Shown: one piece after another, positions 13,250 through 24,235 of the stretch
Position numbering within the stretch: position 1 is the first letter of the stretch
Layout: each line of letters opens with the position of its first letter
NCBI RefSeq assembly: GCF_036417845.1
Contig: NC_090020.1
Location: 35,696,425 to 35,760,424, forward strand
Source of the DNA: Apteryx mantelli
Lineage: Eukaryota > Chordata > Aves > Apterygiformes > Apterygidae
DNA length: 64,000 nt
Direction: 5' to 3'
Made by a program: the position numbers and the translations under genes
Notes under the pieces: generated by a model
What the model saw: the letters and a program-made list of their open reading frames with translations, nothing else
What the model was told of the DNA's origin: nothing
Database searches by the model: none

Positions 13250-16200
13250 TCCTACAGCAAAGTGAGCCAGACTTCATTGTCTTCTTAACACTGCTGAAGT
13301 GCTGTAAGAGAGACAGGTTCAACACAACTGGTAGTGCAGTTTGATTTCATACCAGGTCTTTGGTCAAAAATCATCAATACTGATGATTTTTAGCATTCCT
13401 GAAGCAGTTAGGATAGCAGTCATCTAGGAATAGGACCATACCGGGGAGTGCCTTCATAGTTTCTGGCCCCAGAAAAGGCTTTGGGTGGATTCAAAATACT
13501 TGGCTAATGTTTTCAACAGCTTATTGTAATGTCTGTAGTGCAGCTTCACACTTAACTATTTCTATTCAGATGGAGACTCTCCATAGTTTATCTGCTTGGC
13601 CTCTTCTCTCCATTCCTGCCTAGACTATAGAAAAAAGTAACTAAAAATGGATAAAACTGTATCATCGGCACTCAACAAGTGGTGATAAAATGTGGCACCT
13701 GCCTTCAGTGGTGAGTCGGGCATTTCTGAAACATTTTCACCTCTAGGGAAGTAAAGGGTGGACGGTACCTTTAAAATTTCCTGTGGCTAATTAAAGACGC
13801 TTGTCTATAAGAAAAGAGACAGCTTTGTTTCTGATAATTACTTTGTCAGAGCTACACAGTGCCAAATGCTAGTGAAGATGCTGGTTTCCAATAGGACACG
13901 CACTCCTTTGCATAATTTTCACGCTAATAAAAGCCAAAAATGGGAATAAAGGCATGTTAGTGTAACTGTGTATCTACAGGAAGCCAACGGTGCTGAGCAG
14001 TCCCCAAGATAGGATTTTCCTCTCTCTTTCAGTCTTGTCCTTATTATTTCTGGTATTTGGTTAATTTATGCATCCAATATCAGGAACTGCTCTGAGATAA
14101 CAAAAAAGACAAAACAAAAATCTTTCTATCAACAAACATAATGTGCTGGTTCTACAGAAATAAGGCCTAGTTCGTTTTTTCTGTTTATCTCACAATATTT
14201 TCTTTGCATCTCCCTGCATCATCTTTGATTTATTTTTATCTCCATCTTTTTGCTTACCATTCTTGGATAATTTCAAAGGGTTTTTTTCAGTCTTTTTAAA
14301 CTTTCAGTCACAACTTGAATTTTCAGAGCCAGCCTTTTGAGACTGAAATTGTTTTTAACCCTATGAAAAACTTATTTGAAAAATCTAAGGGAATAACTAC
14401 CATCTTATCAGTCTTATTAGACGAACACTCTAGATTACCCTTATTAAATTTTCCCTCAGTCTCTCTCTAAAAATGTGCGATGACTGAAATGTGGTTGCAG
14501 TGGGTCCCACCATTGCTCCCATCACCAGTTCTCTGTGACACTGTCCCAGGGCACACCTGCATTTGTCCCATTTCAAACACCAAGAATATTTAATACTGAT
14601 ACTTTGTGCGTTCATAGCTTCAGCTTTCCCCTCTGCCATGAAGTCAGCCTATAAAACAAGTATAATTGGGGTGTTAATGGAAACAAGGGTTCTCAGTGGG
14701 TCATGCCGCTAAAGGACGAAGGAGCACCCAGGCAGGAGCAGCAAAGGCAGGTCTGGGTTCTCCCAGAAGATCTTAGTCCATTTGTATGTTCTCCGTAGCG
14801 GCAGATATTTACACTGGGCACATGGCATTCTTCTTATAACCAATATTTAAGGGCAGATAAAGAAACCAACAATCCAATTTCCATGGGGAAAAAAAAAAAA
14901 AAAAAAGAAGAAGAAGGAAAACAGGCTGAATGCAGTTTTACTTCCTAAACTTACCTGGGGATTTTATAACTTTAAATAACTAGTAGGACTGTATCATTTT
15001 TACTTAAAAAAAATACAGCTGTGGCTTTACTATTCAAATCAACATGAACAGTGCCCAAATTGTGTCACTTACAAAATAACCCTAGGTATGGAAATTATGT
15101 CAAGGCGTCCATGGCATTTTGCAAATGCTCGTACTTCAAATCAGACATTCATGTTGAGAATTTGATTCTTCAGCACTAAAATCATTGCTTTTTCTGAAAT
15201 GTGTGCAACTGTACAATAATAACCCTTGATTCATACAATTAGAATAATATTATAAATAAAGATCCTCCTGTATGATTTCTGCACATAGGATCTGATTTAA
15301 GTTCTGTGAGAAACTCTCTTTTAATATCAGTGGGCTGTACAACAGGCCCACAGTGTTTCAGATTGAGGGAGCTCAAAAAAGGGACTTTGAACTGAACAAC
15401 GAGCATCAGAATCATTCATTCATAGCCCAAATGACAGTGAAAGCAAATGTGAAGGCTACTAGGTGATTGCAAAGGAATATGGCATACTAGGAGGAATGAA
15501 TTGCTAGAAGCAAAGCTGTCTTTTTTACTTACTTCTTCCCTCTTGCCTTACCAAATGCATGTAGGTAGTTTTAAAATCCAAGGAGATAAGCCAATTTCGT
15601 GATTCCCTGAGCCCCAGCTCGCAGAGTTTGGGCACTCAGGTTGGGGACAGCAGAATCTGAGCTAAAGAATTAGTGTTCAGTCCTATTATTACCATATGCC
15701 TGAACATACAACCCACTTCTTAAACACGCAAACCTCCTTACAAACAGGATGCTTTGGAACTGCGTTTCTAGTTATTTGAATCCCATGCACAAAAACCTAC
15801 TGAGTAGGTTTTACTCAGGCTATTTCAGATTGTAAGTGATAAACCATTAATGCTACTGCAAATTGACTGATAAAACTAGGAATTTAAATCTGATCCCCCC
15901 CCAAAAGTATCAATTTTTCTGTAAAGAACAAAGATAAATTTAGCATCAACCAAAAACCAAAAGAAACTAGAAAATCATGCTGCAATGTTACTATTTTTAA
16001 AAAAATGCATAGATTGTAACACTGACTTCATTTAAAGAGGTAAGAAGGAAGTAAGAAAACCTCTTGCTTTTTTAGACAGGATACCTTGGCTACCTTTCAA
16101 ACAGGTGGACAAGGAGTGACACCAGTAAGCCACAGAGCTTTTGTATTTTGCTCCTACTGCAAACCAGCAAGAAATCAATTCTGGTTAGAACAGAAGGAAA

Positions 16201-19200
16201 AAGGGAAGCAGCTTCCAAGGAGCTCTGAGGTCTTCGATGGGAAGGCCGCAGATGGTGCAGCTTCTACCACATTAGCTCCATTTAAGGCTACGTTTCATGG
16301 TCTGGGTTAGCCATTAAAGAGAAAAGTCATTTTGCAAATTCAATATCTACTTGCAGAGATCTGCTAAAATCACATGTCCTGCCCATACCACCAAAGGGAA
16401 TACCATGGTGCAAAATAAAAGGACGCAATAAAAGCATGTAACACAATAATTCGGTTAATCCTTAAACCCATACTTAACTTTCAGCATAGGAGTAGTCTCA
16501 ATTATTTCAATGAGAATATTCCTGTAAACAGTGTGATGCAGAAATGTTTGCAGAACTGAAGCCTCCACTTTGTGATGTATTCAAACAGCTTCACAAAAGA
16601 TGTCAGCTTTCCTCATCAGATGTAAAAAGCTGTTATTCCCCCCGCAAGACACAAAAGCATTAAAATGTTAAAGAAATAATTGCAGTTAGGCATTATACTT
16701 GTTAGATACTTTGCTACAATCTTAATAATTTAATATGCTTTTTCACTGAAATATTATTTGCCTGGCTTAGGGTGCTTCTTTTAAGTGAAGTTCTTTCTCT
16801 TATTTCTCAGATACTATCTCTGTGCCTGTTTTTAATACTACATTTACACAGGTCTTTTCTATGCCACTGTCTTGTTTTTAAGGCCGGTTATCTTTTTTGA
16901 CTATGCTGTATACAAGGTTATAAATTATGCTAGAGTGTTTCAGGTTTACTTAGTTTTAACTGCTGAAAGCCGGGGTTTTAAACTCATCAACACTTACGAG
17001 AAAATTCAACCACAAGTTATCTAAAGGCAGATATATATTTGCCTCCTATCATGACTGTTCATTGTACTCTTAATTAATTGTAACAAAACCTAGGTATCTA
17101 TGCAATTACTCAGTTAAACTCATCAGGAGACATTCATCATCGGAAACAAATGGATTTCACTGAAACATTTAACTAGTGTTACATTACATAGTTTTACACT
17201 TTTTTATTATATGTATTTGTTTTTCTGACAACGTGATCATTTATAATCACTCTCTATAGTAATCTGTCCCTCTATGGAGAAAACACTGAACTCTTCAATG
17301 ACTTCCATCACTGCGAACCACTTCATTTTTTTCATTAATCCATAATCTGTTAAACTGTTCAGCAGTAGTGTCAAATAAAACATCAGTACCTCCCTGTTTC
17401 ATGTCTCCTAATTTGGCCATGGCCAAAGTCTAATCTGTTACACAACTAATTTTTTGTTTTTGTGAAGAATTTTTTCCAGTAAAAAAAAAACACCATGAAA
17501 TCCACAGGGAAAATAAAGACTACAGAAAGTGCTAGTAGTTTTACAGCTGAAAATAATTCTGTCGCAACAGATCATGATAATCAGATCACAGTTTCCGTAC
17601 ATCATAAACCTACAGTCATTTTTAAGCATTACAGTTACACTGCCCATTTAAAAAATGGCCAAGATGTGAACTAAAGATGGGGACAGCAGTAAAGTCTAGC
17701 AAAAAATTAATGACCACCAGCATCAGTGAGCAAAATGTCACTTTTCCCTTTTGCAATTTTTATTTTGTGGATTTGGAAAAAAGAAACTTATGGAAAGGGT
17801 GTCATAAATACGTTATGCATTTGTCATATATTGCATGTAAGAACCTTGTTCCTTTTACCTCAAGATGTTCCAATATCAATTACACCAAACTGTCCAGTAG
17901 TGAGAGTTTACCCTGTCCCACAAATCATTTGCATGTTTTGAATGGGAATTAATGAGAAAATAGTAACCCAGTGCACATTTACACACAAAATGATAAAAGC
18001 TTTGCTCGTTAACAACAAATCTAATTTTTGTCTCATTTAACTAATGGCGTATGGAATGATCTGTGAGGCATATGGTACTAATTAAATATGGTGCGAGTCC
18101 CCCAGACAGTCAATATAGCCATGAGGTATCGAAGGAATGTTTCCCTTCAGTGTACATTATCTATGTATTGATTTGACGGTCTGAATGCATAAAAGCCCTG
18201 GAACTCACAATGTTTAATGATGTGGGAACTGCACTTCTATTCTAATCTACGTGAATGCTGCAGTTGCTGAGGAAAATTCTGAGATACTTAATGAATGGGC
18301 AAATTATGAACTAATGGGGACTGGTCTATTTTCATTCATACATTAGCCATTGATTTTGATATTTCTTTTTAACCTCTGTTTTGACATTTACAGCACAGTT
18401 TTGTGACTCAATATGCCAGAAAGCAGTAAGTTGAAGATATCACCCTATTTTTAATAGAAATGATAAACAGCAAGATTCCATAAATTCCAAGGACATGAAA
18501 AAAAACCTAAAGTGTAAGCTGTATAATGCTAATGATTCATTTTAAAAAGTCTAACATACATACTATATAAAAATATGCTTTCAAATATTTCACACCAGCT
18601 GCACTAAGGGATTAATTATTAACTTTAAATACAAGTCCACTTGTATTTATCTTTAATTCTCTTTTCAACTCAGACTCAAAGATTTTGGCTTCCTCTAGCA
18701 CACAGAGGGCCAACCAGTGAAAAATTAACTCAAGAAGATGAGTACTGTGTTTGCTCTGCTTCACAATCATCACTTCAGGTAACACAAACAGCAGCAGTGA
18801 ATTCTCACAGTCATTATTGGCCTGCTTACAATGTCCTAAGCCAAATGGAAGATAAAAACAGTTGAACTTCCTGATCTGATGGGAGAATGGGAGATGACCT
18901 TCTGTTAACCAGAATATTGCCAGGCAAAAGAATGACAGTCTCGCTACCACTGTATCTAGCACCGATGGGTCATTTTTTATCAAGCCACTTCTCAACCAGT
19001 TACAGAGCAGCAGTTGTGTTCTGAAAGGTAGCACTGACTCTTGTAGTTCCAGCAAATTTCCACCTAGTAAAAAGACAGCGCCTTTTAAATAGCACTTTGA
19101 ACTGTCCAACTTACTCAAGCTACCATCACTTGCAAAATCTACCATCACCACTAATAGAAAGAAATGAAAACTGCTTCCTTCCTAGTGCACCAGCTGTTAA

Positions 19201-20794
19201 ATATGCACTCTGTTTCTGATAAGGAGACTTGAGAGAAATGGGTAAGAGTTAAGCAACAAGGCTGTCACTCAGTTTAAAGCATCCTGATATAAACTTCATG
19301 CTGCGACTTTTAGACCCAAAATACGATGAGAACAAAAATGGAAATAAAATCTTATTAGTTGCCTGCTACAAAACAGTCTGACACTTAAGATACAAAAGCC
19401 ACTAGGCAAATAAAACATGGTGACTTAAGAATGAATTCTGGACGGTAACGTTATTTTTACACTTACTGAACACTATGCTGGAAGGTGTAACCAGAATCTT
19501 ACCTGACTACTGCACATACCCTGTTCTCAGAGGCTCGAATTTTACAGTTCATTTCAAAATACTTTCAAAGCATGCAAAAATATTGCCCTGGAAACTTAAG
19601 ATTTGCTGCTCTTGCCATGCAGTACCAATGAACTGAAAAGAGCAATAACATTTAAGGTGGCTGAATCCCTATTATGTAAAACAAGCTGCATTTTCCTGCT
19701 CTACCCACAACAGTATTTCTATTTGTGGAACAAGATAAGAATCACGCTCTGTGCTTTACTGCTGTAAGATTTCAAATATAATTTCACTTTAAAAACACAC
19801 ATGTCCTTAAAGATATTTTCAAACGGAAATGTCATGCATGATAAACAGGTCTTCACACACCAAGGAGTCTTTCTTTCCTCCTGTAGATTGCACCAGACAT
19901 ATTGAAAGCCTATGTATCCCAGATATATATAGTATACCAGATAACACTGAAAACCTAAATTCAGAAGAAGGAAAAAAAAACAACAAAAAGTAAGGAAGCC
20001 AGCTTTTAGCATAAAAATAATATTTTTACATAGCTGTAAAACATTACCTCACAGATAGTCTATTTGCAGGTTTGCTCTAATATAACAAATTAACACTGCT
20101 TTCCAACCCTGCCTTTCTGCATTTACATACCATGCATTATGCACAAAAAAAGGAGCATACAAATAGAGATCCTTTCAGCCTGCCTAGCCTGTCACCGAAA
20201 CCAGCGGAGAATTTTTCATTGATAAAAACAGAGAATGGAAGAAATCAGACCAACCTTCACAATGTACGTCACACCAGGTCCCAGGATCTTCTCACTTGAG
20301 TGCAGCCATCCTCGAGAGGGTTTATTGACAAAGCTGCTACTTTGATTCCAGTCTTCACCTCCCGAGTGCATTTCCTCTGACTGTGTTTTTTTCCCCATGC
20401 TCATCTTGCTCACGTCCTGCTGAGAACACGAAGTGGCAGAGACAAGGTTACATGTGTTGTCTGAAGCCCCTGCTGCCGAGCTAGAAGCACTCGAGCTTCC
20501 TTGCAACTTGGAGACAGCAAGCTCCTTTACTGCGGAGGAGAGGTTTTTGATACCCAAAAGGCTGCCTGTGTTAGAGAGTTTCAAGTGGGACACTTTATGG
20601 ATGAGAGTGCACAGGGTGCTGGGTCCATCTTCTTGGTCCTTGCGGAGAACCTCTGGCGAGACCAGGTATGAAGGTGCCGTTGAAGTCGTAGCAACTGCTG
20701 AGACCTTGCTGTTCATGGACAAATTGTGAATAAGATCATCAACCGATGTCACCGAATCATTCCTGAAGCGGTTATACTTGGTACGTTGAAGCAT
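148..20794 (-). CDS. SHC3: SHC3 (N-Shc/Rai) adaptor, 5' part: coding exons 1 and 2
   Basis: This is the start of the gene for the neuronal Shc adaptor. It binds phosphotyrosine on receptor kinases such as the Trk receptors and passes the signal to Grb2/Ras and PI3K. Two coding exons are visible on the minus strand: 20794-20255 (180 codons, phase 0) and 218-148 (71 nt). They join in frame, so that GPGVTYIVK runs into [16 protein letters not shown], the first strand of the PTB domain. The N terminus ([20 protein letters not shown]) is almost the same as mammalian SHC3 and separates it from SHC1, SHC2 and SHC4. The rest of the PTB, CH1 and SH2 regions lie left of position 1. Intron 1 is about 20 kb. 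CKS2 and SECISBP2 lie downstream on the other strand in the human 9q22 order, which supports orthology. The identity is secure; the gene is cut by the window edge. Confidence 0.95.
705..885 (+). repeat. Decayed CR1 LINE fragment (ORF2 region)
   Basis: The stretch around 735-765 (TTTAATATCTTCATTAATGA) and the later ACACAAGCTGGGAGATGG match, in order, the part of CR1 reverse transcriptase that encodes FNIFINDL and the ADDTKLGG region. The intervening sequence is shifted and interrupted, so this is a dead relic in plus orientation. The boundaries are approximate. The match is from memory of CR1 consensus sequences and was not computed. Confidence 0.6.
1174..1199. repeat. Perfect palindrome, 12-bp arms, 2-bp spacer
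   Basis: TCACCTGACTTC at 1174-1185 and GAAGTCAGGTGA at 1188-1199 are exact reverse complements, separated by TG. Each arm contains an E2-box (CACCTG / CAGGTG), the core bound by ZEB and SNAI repressors. The function is unknown. Confidence 0.9.
6084..6269 (+). repeat. Pure polypurine microsatellite, (GAAAGAAG)n
   Basis: There are 186 bases with no pyrimidine on the plus strand. From about 6121 to 6265 it is a near-perfect octamer array, GAAAGAAG repeated some 18 times. Open frames across it (Lys/Glu/Arg-rich on plus, Ser/Phe/Leu-rich on minus) are artefacts of the repeat and not genes. Long homopurine runs can form triplex DNA and are usually highly variable in length. Confidence 0.97.
9917..9951. 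repeat. 9-bp tandem repeat, ACAAAGCTT x 4
   Basis: Three exact copies of ACAAAGCTT and one truncated copy run head to tail. Each contains an AAGCTT palindrome. It looks like a small minisatellite in SHC3 intron 1. Confidence 0.9.
11760..11935. repeat. GC-rich insert with a 12-bp perfect inverted repeat
   Basis: This block is far richer in G and C than the surrounding intron. TGGGGGTCCCAG at 11787-11798 and CTGGGACCCCCA at 11827-11838 are exact reverse complements with a 28-bp spacer. An open frame across it has a collagen-like composition but no conserved feature. It may be a piece of an avian interspersed repeat; I cannot name the family. Confidence 0.5.
12957..13248 (+). repeat. MIR/CORE-type SINE with an L2-like tail and (ATT)n
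   Basis: The left end (AGTATGGTCTGGTGGAAGAG, then GAGCACTGC) follows the tRNA-derived head of MIR. The middle (GAGCAAATCACTTAAACC... CTTCAGTAAAATC) follows the conserved core (GGGCAAGTCACTTAACC... CATCTGTAAAAT). The right end (GCACTAAGATCTATTAAC... ATATAAGCTAGGTATTAT) follows the L2-type 3' tail and ends in about 12 ATT units. It is an ancient amniote SINE, heavily mutated and inactive. Confidence 0.75.
14889..14920 (+). repeat. A-run followed by GAA repeats
   Basis: A stretch of about 19 A bases passes into (GAA)n. It could be the relic of a retroposed A-tail or a simple slippage repeat; no body of a retrocopy is visible upstream. Confidence 0.8.
20255..20794 (-). CDS. SHC3: SHC3 coding exon 1 (CH2 region and first PTB residues)
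   Basis: The exon runs from ATG at 20794 to AAG at 20255 and is followed by a GTTGGT donor on the minus strand. It encodes 180 residues: a conserved N terminus ([18 protein letters not shown], about residues 4-21), a second conserved block ([13 protein letters not shown], about 62-74), a long Ser-rich, poorly conserved CH2 linker, and then [10 protein letters not shown] at 171-180, which opens the PTB domain. The linker is much less Pro/Arg-rich than I recall for the human protein, and the exon is not in a CpG island. A second in-frame Met (residue 131, codon 20404-20402) has A at -3 and sits where the short p52 form starts in mammals. I chose the start at 20794 because the conserved SHC N terminus begins there. 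Confidence 0.95.
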
Positions 20795-22560
20795 GCCCTT
20801 CTATCTGTTTTCCTGCATATGTTCTGGCAAATCTGATGCCAACACAAGAGATGCCTGTGCTAACATAGCAGGTGATTCATAACAACATGGACGGACAACA
20901 AGATTTGGGGGTAAAAAAGCAAAGAGGATAAGAAAGAACAAAAATACATATATTTTTAAGAAATTTCTTATGGTTCCACGTTAAGGTTGGGTGAAGTAAT
21001 AGTTTTCTGTGACAGAGATCCCAGTCCTGCTTAGAGCTGCCAACTCGCTCACAGCAAAAGCATGACTCACACAAATGAGAAGGACCCTTTTCAACAAAAG
21101 GCTCAGTGAACACTGCAAATCACTTCCTGTAGCAAAAAAAAAAAGAAGAAAAAAAACCATCCACCCACTTACAGCACACTAGCACCAATCAATTCTCAAA
21201 TTTCCTTTTCCTATCTTCTCAAACAGATATTTCCTTCCAACCTTTAATTTTTTCCCCCCTCTTTTGGTACCAAAGGTAATTACCTCTAAAACTGAATTAA
21301 CATCCTTTAAAAAACACCACACTGTATTCTTCTGTTTAAATGTTCTTCCACCTCACATATTTGTGAATCTATGAAGAAGACACAATTAGATATCAAATAT
21401 CTGGATAATATTTACATATATGCACTCCTCCCCCCCCAGCCCCCCCGCCCCCAGCAAAACACAGATACCTTGAAGGTTTTCAGAACACCCTAGTGCACAC
21501 AAGTATTTCAAAAACAGATGATAGAACTAAAGAATATACACATTTTCTTCCACAAAAGCAACCTAACAGACTTAACAAGTGCCTTTGTGCCAATGCTGTT
21601 TCTCACGGAAACTGTTACATCCAATTTTTGATACAGAAACAAATCCTTCTCCCCAGTTACTCCGCAGCAACCTTCTTTTTTTAATGCAGGATTACATAAA
21701 GTACCTATGTGTGAAGAAAAGCATTTTTCTGATGTCCGACAACAGGCTTAAGAGATGTTTTTTCTTTCACCACTGATATTCTCTCCAAAGCAAGCTGTGA
21801 AGTGGATCTTCAATTCAGTGGAATATTTGGTTTAATTCTGGAAAATTGAGAAATACTAAGAGAATATCAAAAGTCCATGTAGCAGCAAACTGACGTCCTG
21901 CAGGGAAAAATAAAAAATGCACCAGCTCTTATTAAGCATATATGTCAGCCACAACCACTTGATTTGAGGAGCAGCAAAACATGAACAAACTGGATATTTC
22001 ATTTCTCCTACGTTTTGTTGGAAAAATACAAAATGTATAGAGCATTGTGAAATACAATGCCCATCACAAGCCATATGGCTCTTTTCTATAAATTGATCTC
22101 TGCAAAATATCTTTTCGATGCAGGCCAATATACTGCATTGTAAACAAATTCAGATCAAAGAAGTTGCATAGTGAAAAGTTTCCTCTTTTTTTTTTTTTAA
22201 ACAAATTACTAACTGCAGCACATTTTAAAGGAAAAATCCTGTGGTATTCCTTCCCTCTCTCGTGACTAAAGGCTGCAGTATATAAAGTGCAAATACACTA
22301 AAACAGCTTAAATACAGGTATTTAATTATGACACATTAAATTAAGTCAGCACCTCTCATCCCAGCAGTGATGAATAAAGGCAATGCCCTAGCCAGTGTAA
22401 AAGCAGGTTTCTAGTGATCTGCGGAATAGCCTTTCATCACCACACTGCAAACCTGCCACAGCATCCACACAGCATTCATTCCTCTCGTCATCCTCCTAGC
22501 ATAGCAACCGCAAATATACACACCACAGCTTATTTTTACTTGTCTCTACTGCCCAGAAAG
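20795..22560 (-). other. SHC3: SHC3 upstream region, probable 5' UTR intron
   Basis: No coding sequence is supported here. On the minus strand, possible acceptors lie just before the ATG (ATATGCAG then GAAAACAGATAG, around 20820-20810; and GTTGGCATCAG farther up). A possible donor, GACAA then GTAAAA, lies at about 22540. I therefore expect a spliced leader from the CpG island to coding exon 1, but this is not proven. A G-run tract (C-rich on plus) occurs at 21426-21452. Confidence 0.45.
21426..21452 (-). repeat. C-rich tract (G-runs on the SHC3 sense strand)
   Basis: The plus strand has runs of about 9, 7 and 5 C bases in under 30 bp, so the SHC3 sense strand carries consecutive G-runs that could fold as a G-quadruplex in DNA or pre-mRNA. 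Confidence 0.85.
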
Positions 22561-23060
22561 CCCTATCGCTCCCAAACGGCTCTCTTCGTCAGAAGCGGCT
22601 AGCGAAACGGCAGAAACGTGAATGGGACTCCGCGCGCGTGAATGAATGAACGGGCGGGCTGGCAGCGCCGCGTTTCTGTGAATGAAGCGCGGCCCCGCCG
22701 CCCCCGCCCCCGCCAGGCATCCCTCGGGCGCTACCCGGCGCAGCCAATACCCGCCCGCTCCGGTGACTCATTCAGCAAGGGCCTGCTGGATCGTGGAAGA
22801 GCCCATTCCCACCGCGGGCGGGGCGGCAGCGTCCCCGCAGCGACGCCAGGACACCGCGGCGGCGGGCACCACGGCGGGCGGCGGCGCGCGCAGCCCCCGC
22901 GGAGGCCGGGCGCGGCCGCGGAGAGGCGGCGGGCGCCCGGCGGGGCGGCGAGCGAGCGAGCGAAGCCGCGGAGCCGAATGCGGGTCGCTCCCCGGCGCGT
23001 TCGTTCGGCTGGTTCCTTTACATCCAGGCCGGGACCGTGAATGCGCCCGTTTTGTTTGAT
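22560..23060 (-). promoter_or_regulatory. SHC3: CpG island, probable SHC3 promoter
   Basis: This is a sharp island of C+G with very many CpG dinucleotides between AT-rich flanks, about 1.8 kb upstream of the SHC3 start codon. It contains a CCAAT box (22744-22748) and a consensus AP-1 site TGACTCA (22764-22770), plus GC boxes (CCGCCCC, CCCGCCC types). No other gene start is nearby, so SHC3 on the minus strand is the natural client. Open frames across the island are Ala/Arg/Gly/Pro-rich CpG artefacts. Transcription in the other direction is possible. Confidence 0.7.
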
Positions 23061-24039
23061 GTTTGGCTGCTCTGTATGCCTACCGGCAGATTCACAGATT
23101 TTACAGGTTCGCATTCAGAGAGCTCTGATGCAAAATAACGGCTGGAAAAAATGTGGATGCTTATTTACCCTGTTAGCACAGTGGGTATTTAAAAATAGCG
23201 TGATCAACAATGCGGTGAAAGAGAGGCAGAGGGAAAGCTAGAGGGTTAAAGCTTCTCAGAGCACCGGCGGAAGGACTAATTCCTGACACTGCTTTCCTGG
23301 CCCTAGGAATGCTACCGAGGCGTCTGATATCCTGAGCTCCTCTGCAAATCCAACAGTAGCTGTTAAAACAGAGTGGTAGCTGCTGAATTCCTGAACGCTT
23401 GAAATCTGCTGCTCATTTCAGTGTCTGATTAGAAACAGGTCTCCTTTGCAAATCTGGCCCTAAACTGAGAGCAGTGATCATATGAAAATCTAGCCTTTTC
23501 TAGCTCTTGGGACTGGAAAAGGTAAATACTTTGCCCAGCAGGCAGCAGGTCCAAATCCAACTCCAGGAAATAGGGATCAAAATTAAGAGGCCTCATAATA
23601 GGCATCAATTGCAATTAGAATTAGGATATAGTTAGTTCCTCTCTATTGCCAGAGTGTTCAAAGGTCTCCTTGGATGTTTCTAATAACACTATTATAGCTT
23701 GCATGCATACTATGCCATGGTAGCCTTAAACTACTGAGCTTAGTTACTACTATTAATAAGAGTTTGTCATAGCACTATTGACAGCAAGACATTCAATCTG
23801 CCATTTCCCTCCTGTATCTCTCCCTGCATACTGCCCCTAATTCTCCCCAGTCCTGCCAGCATCATCTCCCACCAGACTCTTTCTAACCCTCTTCAGGTTC
23901 CTCCCCATCCATCAGCACAACCCCTGAGCCGTATTGCTGCAGCTACACTAGGTCAGCCAGGAAAGTGTATCCAAGTTAAAAATGAACCTTTTTTTTCTCC
24001 TTTTTGCAGGGATGTGAGCCCGACACACTGCCACCAGGA

Positions 24040-24235
24040 GTAATAAATGGCCATGGAACAATGAGTCTGTTGTGGACCGGGTAGTAAAACAGCGGGTGGA
24101 AATTCAGTGTTGATAAATGCAAAATAATACATAATCCTAACAATACACACACGATGAGGAGATGCACACTCTCTGACACAGCATAGCAGTTCTTTTGAAA
24201 TATCAGTGATTTCAGCACCTTTGACTATTCCCTCT
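24040..24235 (+). repeat. CR1 LINE relic with readable reverse-transcriptase peptide
   Basis: Positions 24103-24156 read in one frame as FSVDKCKIIHNPNNTHTM, a good match to the FSVDKCKVMH motif near the C-terminal end of CR1 ORF2. The flanks (for example, the GTGTTGATAAATGCAAAATA context and the later ACACACGATGAGGAG) also follow CR1 order. Frames are broken outside this piece, so it is not functional. Confidence 0.75.

Larger units (their letters stand above)
219..20254 (-). other. SHC3: SHC3 intron 1 (about 20 kb), no other gene seen
   Basis: This is AT-rich intronic DNA between coding exons 1 and 2. Short open frames are scattered on both strands, but none matches a family I know or has plausible exon structure; the longest (18612-19151, minus) is discussed as a finding. 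The intron holds an old CR1 piece near 700-885, an octamer microsatellite at 6084-6269, a 9-bp tandem repeat at 9917-9951, a GC-rich insert near 11760-11935, a MIR-type SINE at 12957-13248 and an A-run at about 14890. The rest shows nothing I can name. Confidence 0.85.

Noticed and set aside
22589-23114. Overlapping Ala/Arg/Gly/Pro-rich frames in the SHC3 CpG island
   Set aside because: Long frames on both strands are expected in CpG islands because stop codons are AT-rich; no known peptide is present.
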